64,000 nucleotides of DNA from Sabellastarte sp. h YS-2021 (lineage: Eukaryota > Annelida > Polychaeta > Sabellida > Sabellidae): assembly GCA_964017235.1 (NCBI GenBank), contig OZ024936.1, positions 36,230,040 through 36,294,039 of the forward strand, given 5' to 3'. The notes under the pieces were generated by a model. It did no database searches and was not told the DNA's origin. It saw nothing but the letters and a program-made list of their open reading frames with translations. Below, in pieces: positions 33,493 through 45,904 of the stretch. Made by a program: the position numbers and the translations under genes. Positions within the stretch are counted from its first letter, which is position 1; each line of letters opens with the position of its first letter.

Positions 33493-34630
33493 TTTGTATG
33501 TCTGAGCAAGCCTCATAGCCTTGACCTTCCACTGGTGGCCTTCTTTTGGTCAAATGTGGGACATTTCTTTACATTTTGACTTGGTTCTCACTTGGGGTGT
33601 GACTAATACAGATAATCGGGGTCGATTCCTTGTGGATGAAATTTTGACTTGACATTGAGCCCTTGTGAAGTTTAGAATGTACCTTGACAGAAAACAACGT
33701 CCAATATGGCAGCTCCCTTATATTAAAAAAAAATATGAATGAAAACCTTGAATCATTGGAATGAGCTGATGTCTCCATATAAAGTAGTGAATATTATATC
33801 AAAAATGGTGAATTATGCGATGGGAAAACATAATTACTTGGATGGTAGTTTATATAGACATGAGCACTCCACTCTTAAAATTGGGATCCTATTTTAATTA
33901 AATTTGGCTAGTTTATTGAGCATCGATTACTCGGTTGCACCCCTAGTTCCCACACAGAAGGACACTGTCAGATATCAGCTGATATGTGTAACACATAAAT
34001 GTCCCTTATAAGCATGGGGAAATTTTACAATCAGCTGCTTTCTCCAAGATCATTGGCTGTCTTCCAAACATTGGCTTGTTGGCTTTTTTGCTATATTTTT
34101 TTGGAGAAGTTTACTCCTTTAATATTGGTCATAGGTGTTCAGATGGTTGAATCAATTTTGACCTCTGCTTTGAGGTCAAACTCTGATTATGTTCTAAACA
34201 GGCCTTACATCTTCATTATTAATGGTCTTAAGGGTTTGGCACGTGAAAACAATCTATAAAAAATCATGGGCATTGAATATAAGAAGGGTCGGATTGTCCT
34301 TTGACCCTTACTTCAAGGTCCTCCATAGTTATCCTGCTTTTTCAACTCTAGGTCCATAGCCGAGTGAGCAATAGTGCTGGTAACTACTTTAAGTAAATTG
34401 TTTATAATTCCAAATTGACTGGATTTACAGCATTTAACTAAAATATGCTGTTCAGCTACTTTGTCTTTACCTGCAAGGTGGACCCTGTTTTAGAGGTCTA
34501 TCTCAAAAGCTAAGCGAGTAATTGCTATTATCTGTTTTTAACAATGAGAAAAAAGAGTGCTTGGTTTTTTCTTCATTTCTGTGACCAGGTCAAACATGGT
34601 TTACATTTAAAAAGCCCTATATCTTCATTG
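33493..34630 (+). repeat. Intron sequence with single decayed array units
   Basis: E-like units (TCAATTTTGACCTCTGCTTT, GAGGTCAAACTCTG near 34155-34190; CTTCAAGGTC at 34312) and A-like units (TATGCTGTTCAGCTACTTTG near 34445). No gene. Confidence 0.45.
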
Positions 34631-34817
34631 TAGAAATAAAGTCCTCAGTTTTGTGATTTATAACCGCAGATAATTCACAAATTTCCGGCAAGTAACGGAC
34701 GAGCGATACCAAATTTCCGGCGAATAACGGACAAGCGCTACTCGCTCTTCCGTTATTCGCCAGAAATGTGTGAATTATCGGGGGTTATAAATCACAAAAC
34801 TGAGGACTTTATTTCTA
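34631..34817. mobile_element. 187-bp palindromic MITE
   Basis: Ends TAGAAATAAAGTCCTCAG and CTGAGGACTTTATTTCTA are exact inverses. The arms match for about 80 bp (GTTTTGTGATTTATAACC and inverse; AATTCACA.ATTTC.GGC..; ..AACGGA). The loop is about 20 bp. TA at both ends would fit a Tc1/mariner-type insertion. Confidence 0.82.
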
Positions 34818-35107
34818 TTATAAAGACTGGTTTCATTGATTAATCCATAAATATTATTGTAAATATGTTTCAATACACACCTAGTTGTCGCACTATATTT
34901 TGTCTATATCGTTTGGTTCTCTATTATTGGCGATCGTCCAGTTATTGCCTCAGATAATTGTACGCAAAAATATGTGCAGTGCATTGTCTTGAGTAGTCTG
35001 CGCACTTCCGGTCTTTATAATATTATTTAACCCAGGAATTTGGCATTCGAAAAAATATCTTGGGAGCATCACCAGCCATTCATTGGTAACTGTGTGTGAT
35101 TTTTCAG

Positions 35108-35469
35108 TGAAACTGGAGGCAACTGAGGTGACAAGTGCAGAACTGACTAGTAGTGTGACTGCCGCAGTCAGAGACCACCACCCCACTATACTGAGGATCC
35201 CACCAGAAAAGGTCAAAGAGGAAATCTCCAAAGCCATGCGACGCAGCTCTACATCCGGCGACAACAACCCTGTGCAACTGTCAGATTTCCATGGAAATGA
35301 CATTAAAATACAGATCCGTATTCAGAATCCAGACAGTTCTGCGTTGGAGTCATTGAAGAGACAAAACTTGGCATCTGTGCTGAGCAAACCCCAGGATACA
35401 AAACAAGCTCAACCCAAGTCTCCCGTCAGAGTCAGGCCTGTGGGAGCAGCTAAAGGAGGCTTCATAAAG
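35108..35469 (+). CDS. Domesticated pogo-like transposase gene, exon 7
   Basis: Acceptor GTGATTTTTCAG, donor AAG/GTGGGT. Two bases complete the Val codon from exon 6, then 120 codons. Begins KLEATEVTSAELTSSVTAAV, with RIPPEKVKEEISKAMRRSS and DFHGNDIKIQIRIQNPDSS, and ends in a Lys/Pro/Arg-rich stretch (PKSPVRVRPVGAAKGGF). No known domain recognised. It lies 13.4 kb from exon 6; phase agreement and the shared Val/Glu style with exons 5 and 8 tie it to this gene. Confidence 0.82.
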
Positions 35470-36017
35470 GTGGGTCAGCAGTACAGTAATAGGGCATAAT
35501 AGTTTTCATAAGACAGTTAAACTCATCCAAATAAAATTTGTTTTAAGTTTAAGCACACATCAGTGACACAAATTGCACTCGCAGTGATATTTATCATGTT
35601 TTGTGGGTTTCGGAGTAAAGTAGAAGTGTTTTATGCTGTCTTAGATTTGACTTAACATTGTTCAAATGTTTTCAGAGTACTTTTGCTTACTGCTATATCT
35701 GCTCCTGCTAGCTGCACAGTTTGTATTTAGTTCAAACTATTATAGCAAAACCTATCCTGACAAGTTTGAAAGTACAATTATGTGTCCATGTAACACACAG
35801 ACTGGTCTCTCAGACATGTTTATCCAGTGAAGAGGAGATGCTGTGACTAGCCTGTGTTATTATTGTGCCCCCCAATCTTTCTGTATAACACTGTGTATAA
35901 ATGTTCACACTGATCTTGAATCTGTCGGTTCAGTCAGGTGTACACTATCATAGCTGGTGAGAAGAGATCACTAGATTTGCTCTGCATTAACTTTTGTATA
36001 AATCTATTCACACACAG

Positions 36018-36428
36018 GTGTCAGACCCTTCAGTCCAATTGAGTGGACAGCGGCATAATTTGGTGATCCAGTCCTCACAGATCCGCAGGAAGAATGAGGA
36101 CTTCTCGCCAATCTTGAAGTCGGTGGAAACAGTTCAGGCTGAGCTTCCCAGCCAGATACTGGACATTGAGGAGGACTTGGCCATGGAGGTCATTGAGGGC
36201 ACTCAGGAAGTGGTCACTTCAGTGAATACTGGGCATTTAGACTCTGAGCCAGGAAATACTGAGGACATTGTGGTGGAATGTACACAGGTAGAGCAAAGCA
36301 GTACTGTAGAACAGGAGGACCAGGTGACTGAACAAACTGTAGAGGAGGAAGTAACCAGTGGTCAATGTATTGTACAGTATGTTAACGAAAATGGAGAGAT
36401 CATAGAGGTGGCTGAAGTGACAGAGTGA
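36018..36428 (+). CDS. Domesticated pogo-like transposase gene, last exon and stop
   Basis: Acceptor TTCACACACAG, 136 codons and TGA at 36426-36428. Begins VSDPSVQLSGQRHNLVIQ. After residue ~25 it becomes strongly acidic: AELPSQILDIEEDLAMEVIE, EDIVVECTQVEQSS, and a terminal QYVNENGEIIEVAEVTE. Glu/Val/Gln-rich tails ending this way are common in nuclear proteins with protein-interaction roles, but no function is claimed. The frame is intact. Confidence 0.87.
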   Translation: MSDPSVQLSGQRHNLVIQSSQIRRKNEDFSPILKSVETVQAELPSQILDIEEDLAMEVIEGTQEVVTSVNTGHLDSEPGNTEDIVVECTQVEQSSTVEQEDQVTEQTVEEEVTSGQCIVQYVNENGEIIEVAEVTE

Positions 36429-36840
36429 CCACTCACTCACCAGATAGGCTAGTTGTGTATAATTAAGTCAGTTATAGTCATTGAGTAGAGCTACTGCTCG
36501 GAGCACAGAGTGAACCTACAGTTTACTTACATGTATGGTGTCTGACTGAGTCAGTTGTGATACTGTCTCACAGACACCCTGAATCACAGGCCGCTCATCT
36601 GAGCTGTAATCATGCCACTCCAGTTACAGTCTCTTTGCTCAGGGTTTTTAAAATGAATGAAGTCCTGTTTCCACTGTTGTCTGCTGAGGTAACCATTGAC
36701 ATACTGGTTTTAAAAGGGTGCAGATATAACCCATCATCTTTTTGTGCTTGAAGGTGCTGCAAATCTCACTGTAAAATTAATCTATAATTCAACTTAACTG
36801 GCTGACCATTGAGAACAGATTTCAACAAAATTCAGTTTTT
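36429..36840 (+). other. Probable 3' untranslated region
   Basis: Directly follows the stop codon. No canonical AATAAA is seen before the transposon at 36841; the nearest clear ones on this strand are far away (39819, 45715). The real 3' end is therefore unknown. Confidence 0.5.
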
Positions 36841-38256
36841 ACCCCACAGCCCTTAAGGGCTGTCGGGGTATTGTTTTCACCCATGGTGTCCGGATGGGCC
36901 GGTGGGCGGCGGGGAAAAGTTTGTCCGGGCTGTATCTCAGAAACCATAAGGTGTAGGAAGTTGATACTTGGTAGAGACATTGGTTAGGATGTGTAGGTGT
37001 GCAACGTCATGGTCTGACCTTGATTTGACCTTGCCATAGTGACCTTGAGTTTGAAAATTTTGTCCGGGCTATATCTCGGAAACCGTACGGTGTAGGAAGT
37101 TGATATTTGGTAGGGACATTAGTTGGTGGTGTAGGTGTTCAACGTCATGGTCTGACCTTGATTTCACCTTTGATCTTGCCGTAGTAACTTGACTTATAAA
37201 ATCTTGTCCGGGCTATATCTCGGAAACCGTAAGGTGTAGGAAGTTGATACTTGGTAGGGACATTCGTTAGGGGGTGTAGGTGTGCAACATCATGGTGTGA
37301 CATTGATTTGACCTTGCCGTAGTGACCTTGATTTATAAAATCTTGTCTGGGCTATATCTCGGAAACTGTAAGGTGTAGGATGTTGATATTTAATAGGGAC
37401 ATTGGTTAGGGGGTGTAGGTGTGCAACGTCATGGTCTGACCTTGATTTGACCTTGCTGTAGTGACCTTGACCTATAAAATCTTGTCCGGGCTATATCTCG
37501 GAAACCGTAAGGTGTAGGGTGTTGATATTTGGTAGGGACATTGGTTAGGGGGTGTAGGTGTGCAACGCCATGGTCTGACCTTGATTTGACCTTGCTGTAG
37601 TGACCTTGACCTATAAAATCTTGTCCGGGCTATATCTCGGAAACCGTAAGGTGTCGAAAGTTGATGCTTGGTAGGGACATTGGTTAGGAGTTGTAGGTGT
37701 GCAGCATCATGGTGTGACCTTGATTTGACCTTGTCGTAGTGACCTTGACCTTTAAAATCTTGTTGCACCTTTGGGTCTGTCTCTTGATGCAGATTAAGCA
37801 CTGTTAAAGTCAGATTAGAATTCATTAAGAATTTTACTTTTAAAACTTCGCATTGTAACAGATGGAATTTCATCAAGTGAGCCACAGATTTTGCTCCAAC
37901 ACCACACATCAGCATCCATTGAATATATTACCACTTCTGTATGCATGGTAATATTCAAAACATCCAATCCATAATACGGCCATTCCAGATGTAGATAAAG
38001 AGTGTCATAATGTTTAGTTTACTGATTAATGCTGTCATCTTGTTATTGAATTGTCTTGTTTTAATAATTCATCTTTACATGCATTATCTTTCTCTTAGAC
38101 ATTATTTTCTCTATTCAAACATTGTTTGGACCTTTATATAACTGAGAGTGCTCTGAAAGTATCCTGAACTTTGTACTGATACAGTACTTCTATATCTCAT
38201 GGTGTTAAAAATATTTCCCTAGGCTGTGGGGTACTGGGATCTCTGATGCTATTTTA
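36841..38256 (+). mobile_element. Complete Helentron-like element, type III ends
   Basis: 5' tip ACCCCACAGCCCTTAAGGGC.. is a palindrome closing on CTGTCGGGGT (36841-36869), followed by TATTGTTTTCACCCATGG. About 6 units of the 146-bp family run to 37770; most lack the second TGACC and so have no DR1. Then comes the conserved ~480-bp 3' segment and GGCTGTGGGGT (38222-38232), a weakened hairpin and GATGCTATTTTA. This is the best copy for defining the family ends. Confidence 0.75.
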
Positions 38257-38327
38257 CTCTCGTGGTTTAGCCTTGAGTAAATTGATGTTTGTATCCTGCG
38301 TCGTCTACCAATCATGATTGCTCTTTT

Positions 38328-39492
38328 TATCTCTGGCCAGGCGTAGCCCTGGAGGGAGATTATAAAATGCATCCTATGTGTATGTTGGTGCCTCCGTTGG
38401 TGTGTCATGCAGATTTCTCTAAAACTACTGCATTTACACATTTTTGGTAAATTACTTCTAATGGATTTTATATTTTGCATAGATGAGCAATAGCTACTTT
38501 CAGGTTCCCACTGCTGAGTAAATCCCTTGTAACTTAAAAACTATTGCATTTGGAGTATTTTCTTTAAATATGCTACTCACCTACTTTTGGGTCAGCTATA
38601 ACATAGTAAAATTGCAGACCAGTAACTCATTGCATAACTGAGCAATAGCTATCTGAGATTTTCACTGTTGAGAAAATAACTTTTATCTTGAAAACTGCAT
38701 TTAGAGTGTTTCGTTAAAATTTGTCATTCACCTACTTTTGGGACAGTTATAACAGTAAGACTACAGAGCTGAAGCTCATTGTATAACAGAACAGTAGATT
38801 TAGCTTCCTCTGGAGGATCAATGTTAGCCTTCTAAAGGTCAAATTTGAGGTATTACTTCTGGCATGAATAAAAAATGTCAATTATCTAGAAAACCGCTGG
38901 AGGTAAACTGATTTGGAGCAAATTTTGGATCTTTTGGATATTATAAACCCTCTATATAATGTCTATAAAAAATTTACGTTCCGAATTCCGGCTGAAGTGG
39001 AAAATGTTAGTTATCTCTAAAACCATTAGAAGTGGATAATGTTAGTTATCTCTAAAAGCATAAGAGATAGAGCAATTTTGAGAAAATTTCGGACTCTATG
39101 GGTACTATAACCTCTGGATGTAATGCACATAAAAAAATTTAACTTTCTGATTTCTTGCAGCCATCATGAATTTTCCGGAATCTCAAAATATTGAGTGGAT
39201 CAAAACCTTTAGAGATAGAGCAATTTGGAGCAAATTTGTAACCCTTTGGGTACTAAAGATCCTGGATATAATGTATCTGAAAAATTTTTTAATTTACTGA
39301 ATTCCGACCACCATCTTGAATTTTGCCAGAATCTGAAGATGTTGGTTGTCTAAAAAAATGTTAGACATAGAGCAATTTCGAGCAAATTTTTGACTGTTTG
39401 GGTACTATAACCCCTTGATATAATGTCAATAAAAAATTTAAATTTTCCCAATTGTGGCCGCCATCTTAGATAAATGCCTTGTGGTGGTCTTG
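38328..39492 (+). mobile_element. Helentron-like element, type II ends
   Basis: 5' tip TATCTCTGGCCAGGCG with the inverse CCTGGAGGGAGAT. Inside: two 155-bp-like units (38470-38780), then about four ~150-bp units with GAGATAGAGCAATTTTGAG or variants (39067, 39215, 39368) and CCATCTTGAATTTT. The right end GTGGTGGTCTTG (39481-39492) before TTAG matches the type II terminus. Confidence 0.6.
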
Positions 39493-40303
39493 TTAGCACT
39501 GGCTTCCCCCTAAGACTGTTAAAGTATGACTATCTCTTTATATTAATGATCTGTATAATAGAAGTCCTGCTAATATAGTTGTAATTACCACTTATAAAAT
39601 CTTATTTTCAAGACACAGCTATTTCTCAGTCTGTTGAGTGCATGGCCCTTTTTGCATGGTCATGACTCAAGGAAAAGTATTAGTAACCAGCCTCTGCAGT
39701 ATGTGCTGGCAATATATTCAAGTAGTCTTTATTTGATTAATTAAATGTTGTAAAATAATGTTAAATATGAAAAAGGAAGATCATATGTCTGCTTGTTAAG
39801 TTTGCATTATAACATTTAAATAAAACGTGAAAGGGAATAGCTGAGGTAACATTCTCAATACAGTTCCATGCAAGGGGGAGGTTGTATAGACTTTAATTAA
39901 CTGTTATGTTTACTGATTCAGAAAGCATTCCTATCATTATTGATTTGTTGTCTCTCTGTCACTGATATTTCAAGAGTTCAGACTCTTTAATTTACTAACT
40001 GATCACTTTAAAAATTTTCATAACTTGAGTTGTTTTAAAAGCATTCAAATGACAATAATCTGAATTAATATAGCACTGAATATGTGTGATGATGTAATTG
40101 ACTAGTTCACATCAAATGGAATTCTTTCCATGTGTGAGATTTCGTAGAATTAGGTCCACAGATCTCAGAGGCCAGCCATTGAATCAGACACATGCTTCTT
40201 ATTCTGTTCAAATTAATGTGTTACATGATGGTACCCATACCTCTTGTCTGTTAGGTATACACTGTTTCCAGCTACTGGCTCCTGTAAACTAACACCTCAT
40301 TTT
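39493..40303. other. Intergenic, no feature found
   Basis: AT-rich, short open frames only. An AATAAA at 39819 could serve the host gene but nothing ties it to it. Confidence 0.4.
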
Positions 40304-40599
40304 TATCTCCCGCCGGGCTTTAGCCCGGGAGGGAGATTATGAAATGATGCCTGTGTGTTCGTGCGTGCGTGCGTGCGTGCGTGTGTGCGTGCGTTAGTTA
40401 GTCACGCAGATTTCTCCAAAACTACTGCAGCTACAGATTTTTTGTAAATTAATAGTCCCAATGAATTTTCATGCCCTTGAAAATTTTTTTGGTTTTATGG
40501 ACTTAGGCCTAAAGATAAGTGAGTAATAGCAATCATAGCTACTTGGAGTAAAGGGCTCATAACTCAAAAACTATTGCAGATACAACTTTTTCTTGAAAT

Positions 40600-42740
40600 A
40601 TGTTGTTCAGCTACTTTGTCCTTAGCTATAAGATGGTACATAGTTTGGGGTTCTATTGCATACCGTAAGTGAGTAATAGCTATTTTCTCATTTGTAGCTA
40701 AATAACGACATGAGTAAATGTCAAATATCTTCAAAAGTATTAGAGTTACAGAAATCTTTTCAAATATGTTGTTCATCTACTTTTTGGTAAGCTATCACAT
40801 AGTAAAGTTTCAGACCTCTCGCACCTTGGATAGCTGAGTAATAGCTACTTTGAAATTCTGACTGTTGAGTAAAGCCATTGTAACTCCAAAACCATTGCAG
40901 TTAGAGTGTTTTCCTAAAATATGTTGTTCGGCTACTTTGTCCTTAGCTATAAGATGGTACATAGTTTGGGGTTCTATTGCATGCCATAAGTGAGTAATAG
41001 CTATTTTCTCATTTGTAGCTAAATAACAAAAGAAGTAAATGTCAAATATCTTCAAAAGTATTAAAGTTAGGGAAATCTTTTCAAATATGTTGTTCATCTA
41101 CTTTTTGGTAAGCTAGCACATAGTAAAGTTTCAGACCTGTTGCACCTTGGGTAGCCGAGTAATAGCTACTTTGAAATTCTGACTGTTGAGTAAAGCCATT
41201 GTAACTCCAAAACTATTGCAGTTAGAGTGTTTTCCTTAAATATGTTGTTCAGCTACTTTGTCCTTAGCTATAAGATGGTACATAGTTTGGGGTTCTATTG
41301 CATGCCATAAGTGAGTAAAAGCTACTTTCTCATTTGTAGCTAAATAACAAAAGGAGTAAATGTCAAATATCTTCAAAAGTATTAAAATTAGGGAAATCTT
41401 TTCAAATATGTTATCCATCTACTTTTTGGTAAGCTATCACATAGTAAAGTTTCAGACCTGTTGCACCTTGGATAGCTGAGTAATAGCTACTTTGAAATTC
41501 TGACTGTTGAGTAAAGCCATTGTAACTCCAAAACTATTGCAGTTCGAGGGTTTTCCTAAAATATGTTGTTCAGCTACTTTTTCCTTAGCTGTAAGATGGT
41601 ACATAGTTTAGAGTTCTGTTGCATGCTATAAGTGAGTAATAGCTATTTTCTCATTTGTAGCTAAATAACAGAAGGAGTAAATGTCAAATATCTTTAAAAG
41701 TATTAGAGTTAGGGAAATCTTTTCTAATATGTTGTCCATCTACTTTTTGGTAAGCTATCACATAGTAAAGTTTCAGACCTCTTGCACCTTGGATAGCTGA
41801 GTAATAGCTACTTTGAAATTCTGACTGTTGAGTAAAGCCATTGTAACTCCAAAACTATTGCAATTAGACTTTTTTCCTTAAATATGTTGTTCAGCTACTT
41901 TGTCCTTAGCTATAAGATGGTACATAGTTTGGGGTTCTATTACATGCCATAAGTGAGTAATAGCTACTTTCTCATTTGTAGCTAAATAACAAAAGGAGTA
42001 AATGTCAAATATCTTCAAAAGTATTAAAGTTAGGGAAATCTTTTCAAATATGTTATCCATCTACTTTTTGGTAAGCTATCACATAGTAAAGTTTCAGACC
42101 TGTTGCACCTTGGATAGCTGAGTAATAGCTACTTTGAAATTCTGACTGTTGAGTAAAGCCATTGTAACTCCAAAACTATTGCAGTTAGAGTGTTTTCCTA
42201 AAATATGTTGTTCAGCTACTTTGTCCTTAGCTATAACATGGTACATAGTTTGGGGTTCTATTACATGCCATAAGTGAGTAATAGCTACTTTCTCATTTGT
42301 AGCTAAATAACAAAAGGAGTAAATGTCAAATACCTTCAAAAGTATTAAAGTTAGGGAAATCTTTTCAAATATGTTATCATCTACTTTTTGGTAAGCTATC
42401 ACATAGTAAAGTTTCAGACCTGTTGCACCTTGGATAGCTGAGTAATAGCTACTTTGAAATTCTGACTGTTCAGTAAAGCCATTGTAACTCCAAAACTATT
42501 GCTGTTAGACTGTTTTCCTTAAATATGTTGTTCAGCTACTTTGTCCTTAGCTATAAGATGGTACATAGTTTGGGGTTCTATTGCATACCATAAGTGAGTA
42601 ATAGCTACTTTCTCATTTGTAGCTAAATAACAGAAGGAGTAAATGTCAAATATCTTCAAAAGTATTAAAGTTAGGGAAATCTTTTCAAATATGTTATCCA
42701 TCTACTTTTTGGTAAGCTATCACAGAGTAAAGTTTCAAAT
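40600..42740 (+). repeat. Tandem array, 321-bp units (dimers of ~160 bp), about 6.7 units
   Basis: TTGTTCAGCTACTTTGTCCT and TTGTTCATCTACTTTTTGGT alternate. Each 321-bp unit has two related halves, one with GATGGTACATAGTTTGGGGT, the other with AAGTTTCAGACC.GTTGCACC. Each half has a CAAAAGTATTA or CAAAACTATTG core. Repeated 60-codon minus-strand open frames are a by-product: 321 is divisible by 3. Confidence 0.93.
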
Positions 42741-42899
42741 TTCAAAGTTTACAACTTTTGCTGGCCATCTTGAATTTTTGCGGAAAATGAAAAATGGCAA
42801 ATATCTCTGAAACTGTCAGAGAAAGAGCGATTTCGAGCAAGTTTTGGACCCGCAGTGTAGTAGAAGGGTATTCTGTTGAAACATGAAAGTTTTCAATTT

Positions 42900-44985
42900 C
42901 ACATGGTGAAGTTTCAGACCCATAGCTAATTACTCACCTACTCAAAATGAGTAAATGCTATTTATCTCTAAAAGTATTGCAGAGAGCCAATTTTTCTCAA
43001 ATAACTCATTCACCTACTTTTGGGAGAGCTTTCACTTGGTGAAGTTTCAGACCCATAGCTAATTACTCACCTACTCAAAATGAGTAAATGCTAATTATCT
43101 CTAAAAGTATTGCAGATAGCCAATTTTTCTCAAATAACTCATTCACCAACTTTTGAAAGAGCTTTCACATGGTGAAGTTTCAGACCCGTAGCTAATTACT
43201 CACTTACTCAAAATGAGTAAATGTGAATTATCTCTAAAAGTATTGCAGATAGCCAATTTTTCTCAAATAACTCATTCACCTACTTTTGGGAGAGCTTTCA
43301 CTTGGTTAAGTTTCAGACCCGTAGCTAATTACTCACCTACTCAAAATGAGTAAATTTGAATTATCTCTAAAAGTATTGCAGATACCCAATTTTTCTCAAA
43401 TGACTGATTCACCTACTTTGGGAAGAGCTTTCAGTTGGTGAAGTTTTAGACCCATAGCTAATTACTCACCTACTCAAAATGAGTAAATGCAAATTATCTC
43501 TAAAAGTACTGCAGATAGCCAATTTTTCTCAAATAACTCATTCACCTACTTTTGGAAGAGCTTTCACATGGTGAAGTTTTAGACCCATAGCTAATTACTC
43601 ACCTACTCAAAATGAGTAAATGCGAATTATATCTAAAAGTACTGCAGATAGCCAATTTTTCTCAAATAACTCATTCACCTACCTTTGGGAGAGCTTTCAC
43701 TTGGTGAAGTTTCAGACCCATAGCTAATTAATCACCTACTCAAAATGAGTAAGTGTGAATTATCTCTAAAGGTATTGCAGATAGCCAATTTTTCTCAAAT
43801 AACTCATTCACCTACTTTTGGGAGAGCTTTCACATGGTGAAGTTTTAGACCCATAGCTAATTACTCACCTACTCAAAATGAGTAAATGCGAATTATATGT
43901 AAAAGTACTGCAGATAGCCATTTTTTCTCAAATAACTCATTCATCTACTTTTGGGAGAGCTTTCACTTGGTGAAGTTTCAGACCCATGGCTAATTACTCA
44001 CCTACTCAAAATGAGTAAATGCTAATTATCTCTAAAAGTATTGCACAGAGCCAATTTTTCTCAAATAACTCATTCACCTACTTTGGGAAGAGCTTTCACT
44101 TGGTGAAGTTTCAGACCCATAGCTAATTACTCACCTACTCAAAATGAGTAAATGTGAATTATATCTAAAAGTACTGCAGATAGCCAATTTTTCTCAAATA
44201 ACTCATTCACCTACTTTTGGGAGAGCTTTCACTTGGTGAAGTTTCAGGCACGTAGCTAATTACTCACCTACTCAAAATGAGTAAATGCTAATTATCTCTA
44301 AAAGTATTGCAGATAGCCAATTTTTCTCAAATAACTCATTCACCTACTTTTGGGAGAGCTTTCACTTGGTTAAGTTTCAGACCCGTAGCTAATTACTCAC
44401 CTACTCAAAATGAGTAAATTTGAATTATCTCTAAAAGTATTGCAGATAGCCAATTTTTCTCAAATGACTGATTCACCTACTTTGGGAAGAGCTTTCAGTT
44501 GGTGAAGTTTTAGACCCATAGCTAATTACTCACCTACTCAAAATGAGTAAATGCGAATTATCTCTAAAAGTACTGCAGATAGCCAATTTTTCTTAAATAA
44601 CTCATTCACCTACTTTTGGAAGAGCTTTCAGTTGGTGAAGTTTCAGACCCATAGCTAATTACTCACCTACTCAAAATGAGTAAATGTGAATTATCTCTAA
44701 AAGTACTGCAGATAGCCAATTTTTCTCAAATAACTCATTCACCTACTTTTGGGAGAGCTTTCACTTGGTGAAGTTTCAGGCACGTAGCTAATTACTCACC
44801 TACTCAAAATGAGTAAATGCTAATTATCTCTAAAAGTATTGCAGATATCCAATTTTTCTCAACTAACTCATTCACCTACTTTGGGAATAGCTTTCACTTG
44901 ATGAAGTTTCAGACCCATAGCTAATTACTCACCTACTCAAAATGAGTAAATACGAATTATCTCTAAAAATACTGCAGATAGCCAA
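42900..44985 (+). repeat. Tandem array, 133-bp family (B), about 15.7 units
   Basis: Same unit as 26390-29460 but with its own variants: AAAAGTACTGCAGATAGCC (creating PstI sites), TTCAGGCACGTAGCTAATTA and CAAATGACTGATTCACC. A block of about 5-6 units seems repeated (43300-43700 resembles 44360-44760), so some spread was by multi-unit duplication. Confidence 0.93.
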
Positions 44986-44989
44986 TTTT

Positions 44990-45255
44990 TATCTCCCGCC
45001 AGGCTTTAGCCCGGGAGGGAGATTATGAAATGATGCCTGTGTGTGCGTACGTGCGTGCGTGCATTAGTCACGCAGATTTCTCCAAAACTACTGCAGCTAC
45101 AGATTTTTTGTAAATTAATTGTCCCAATGAATTTTCACTCCCTTGAAAATTTTTTGGGTTTTATGGACTTAGGCCTAAAGATAAGTGAGTATTCCACTAT
45201 CTTTAGTACATCTTATTTATACGGCGGGAGATAAATGCATGCGTCAGAATGCTTG
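44990..45255 (+). mobile_element. 266-bp minimal type II element
   Basis: TATCTCCCGCCAGGCTTTAG at the left, GGCGGGAGATAAA at the right, then a GCAT..ATGC hairpin and CTTG before TTTT. It has the family leader (GAAATGATGCCTGTGTGTGC, GTCACGCAGATTTCTCCAAA) but no array. Confidence 0.7.
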
Positions 45256-45904
45256 TTTTATGTACAATTGTGCCTTACATTCTCTTTACCTCTTTTCGCA
45301 ATGTTTACTAAATACCTGTTAATTGCTTGTTTAACTGTATGCCTCAAGTTCCCTCATAGTACAAATGGTAGACATTGAATGTCCACCAGTTAAGATTGCA
45401 TCATTAAAGTTCCGAAAACTATAGAGTGAAGTGAAGAAATGAGGTGCCTTTTATCTGAATAATCTAGATAACTCCCAAGTTTTAGACCTAGTTCAGGGCC
45501 TCATTTCTTGAAATATATTAAATAAGAACTATCACCTAAAATGTTTAAAACAATGACTCAGTATATGTGGGCACTGATGACCAGCATTTGTATTTGCCAT
45601 GTATGAGATAGCCGTTGTTTTCCTGCATTTTCAGCTCAAGTAGTATGAAGTTTTCTCACATATATATTGTTTATTTATTGGTACCAGTGAGGTATTGTAA
45701 TGATTAAAATTTTAAATAAATGTAGTTGAATTGCTTTATCCTCATTTCAGTTGGTTATATGTGTACAGTTAATAGTGATGTATAATGTTTGTAAATACTA
45801 ATGTGAATACAAGTGTATAAGTTGGATGCAGTTTTCTTTTTGGTGTCAACCTTTCAGCTATTGTACCCCTATACCTCGTAGATGAACTGTATCTAATATA
45901 TTTT
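45256..45904. other. Intergenic, no feature found
   Basis: AT-rich unique-looking sequence with short ORFs only; AATAAA at 45715. Confidence 0.4.

Larger units (their letters stand above)
40304..45255 (+). mobile_element. 5-kb Helentron-like element, type II ends, with two large arrays
   Basis: 5' tip TATCTCCCGCCGGGCTTTAG closes on CCCGGGAGGGAGAT (40304-40336). A GTGCGTGC run and leader follow, then a 321-bp array (40600-42740), a short 170-bp-like piece (42745-42895) and a 133-bp array (42900-44985). A second 5' tip begins at 44990 and the only 3' end (GGCGGGAGAT 45223-45232, hairpin, CTTG 45252-45255) follows that. Either a short element landed in the array of a long one or the two share one 3' end. 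Confidence 0.6.

Noticed and set aside
33174-33518. 114-codon frame in the foldback element (MDRQGPPNRPRYQLTV..)
   Set aside because: Lies between inverted arms, runs into the AT-rich arm, no domain and no homologous frame in the window.
40564-42701. Six near-identical ~60-codon minus-strand open frames
   Set aside because: Period 321 is divisible by 3, so any chance frame is repeated. Codon use and composition are those of AT-rich satellite.
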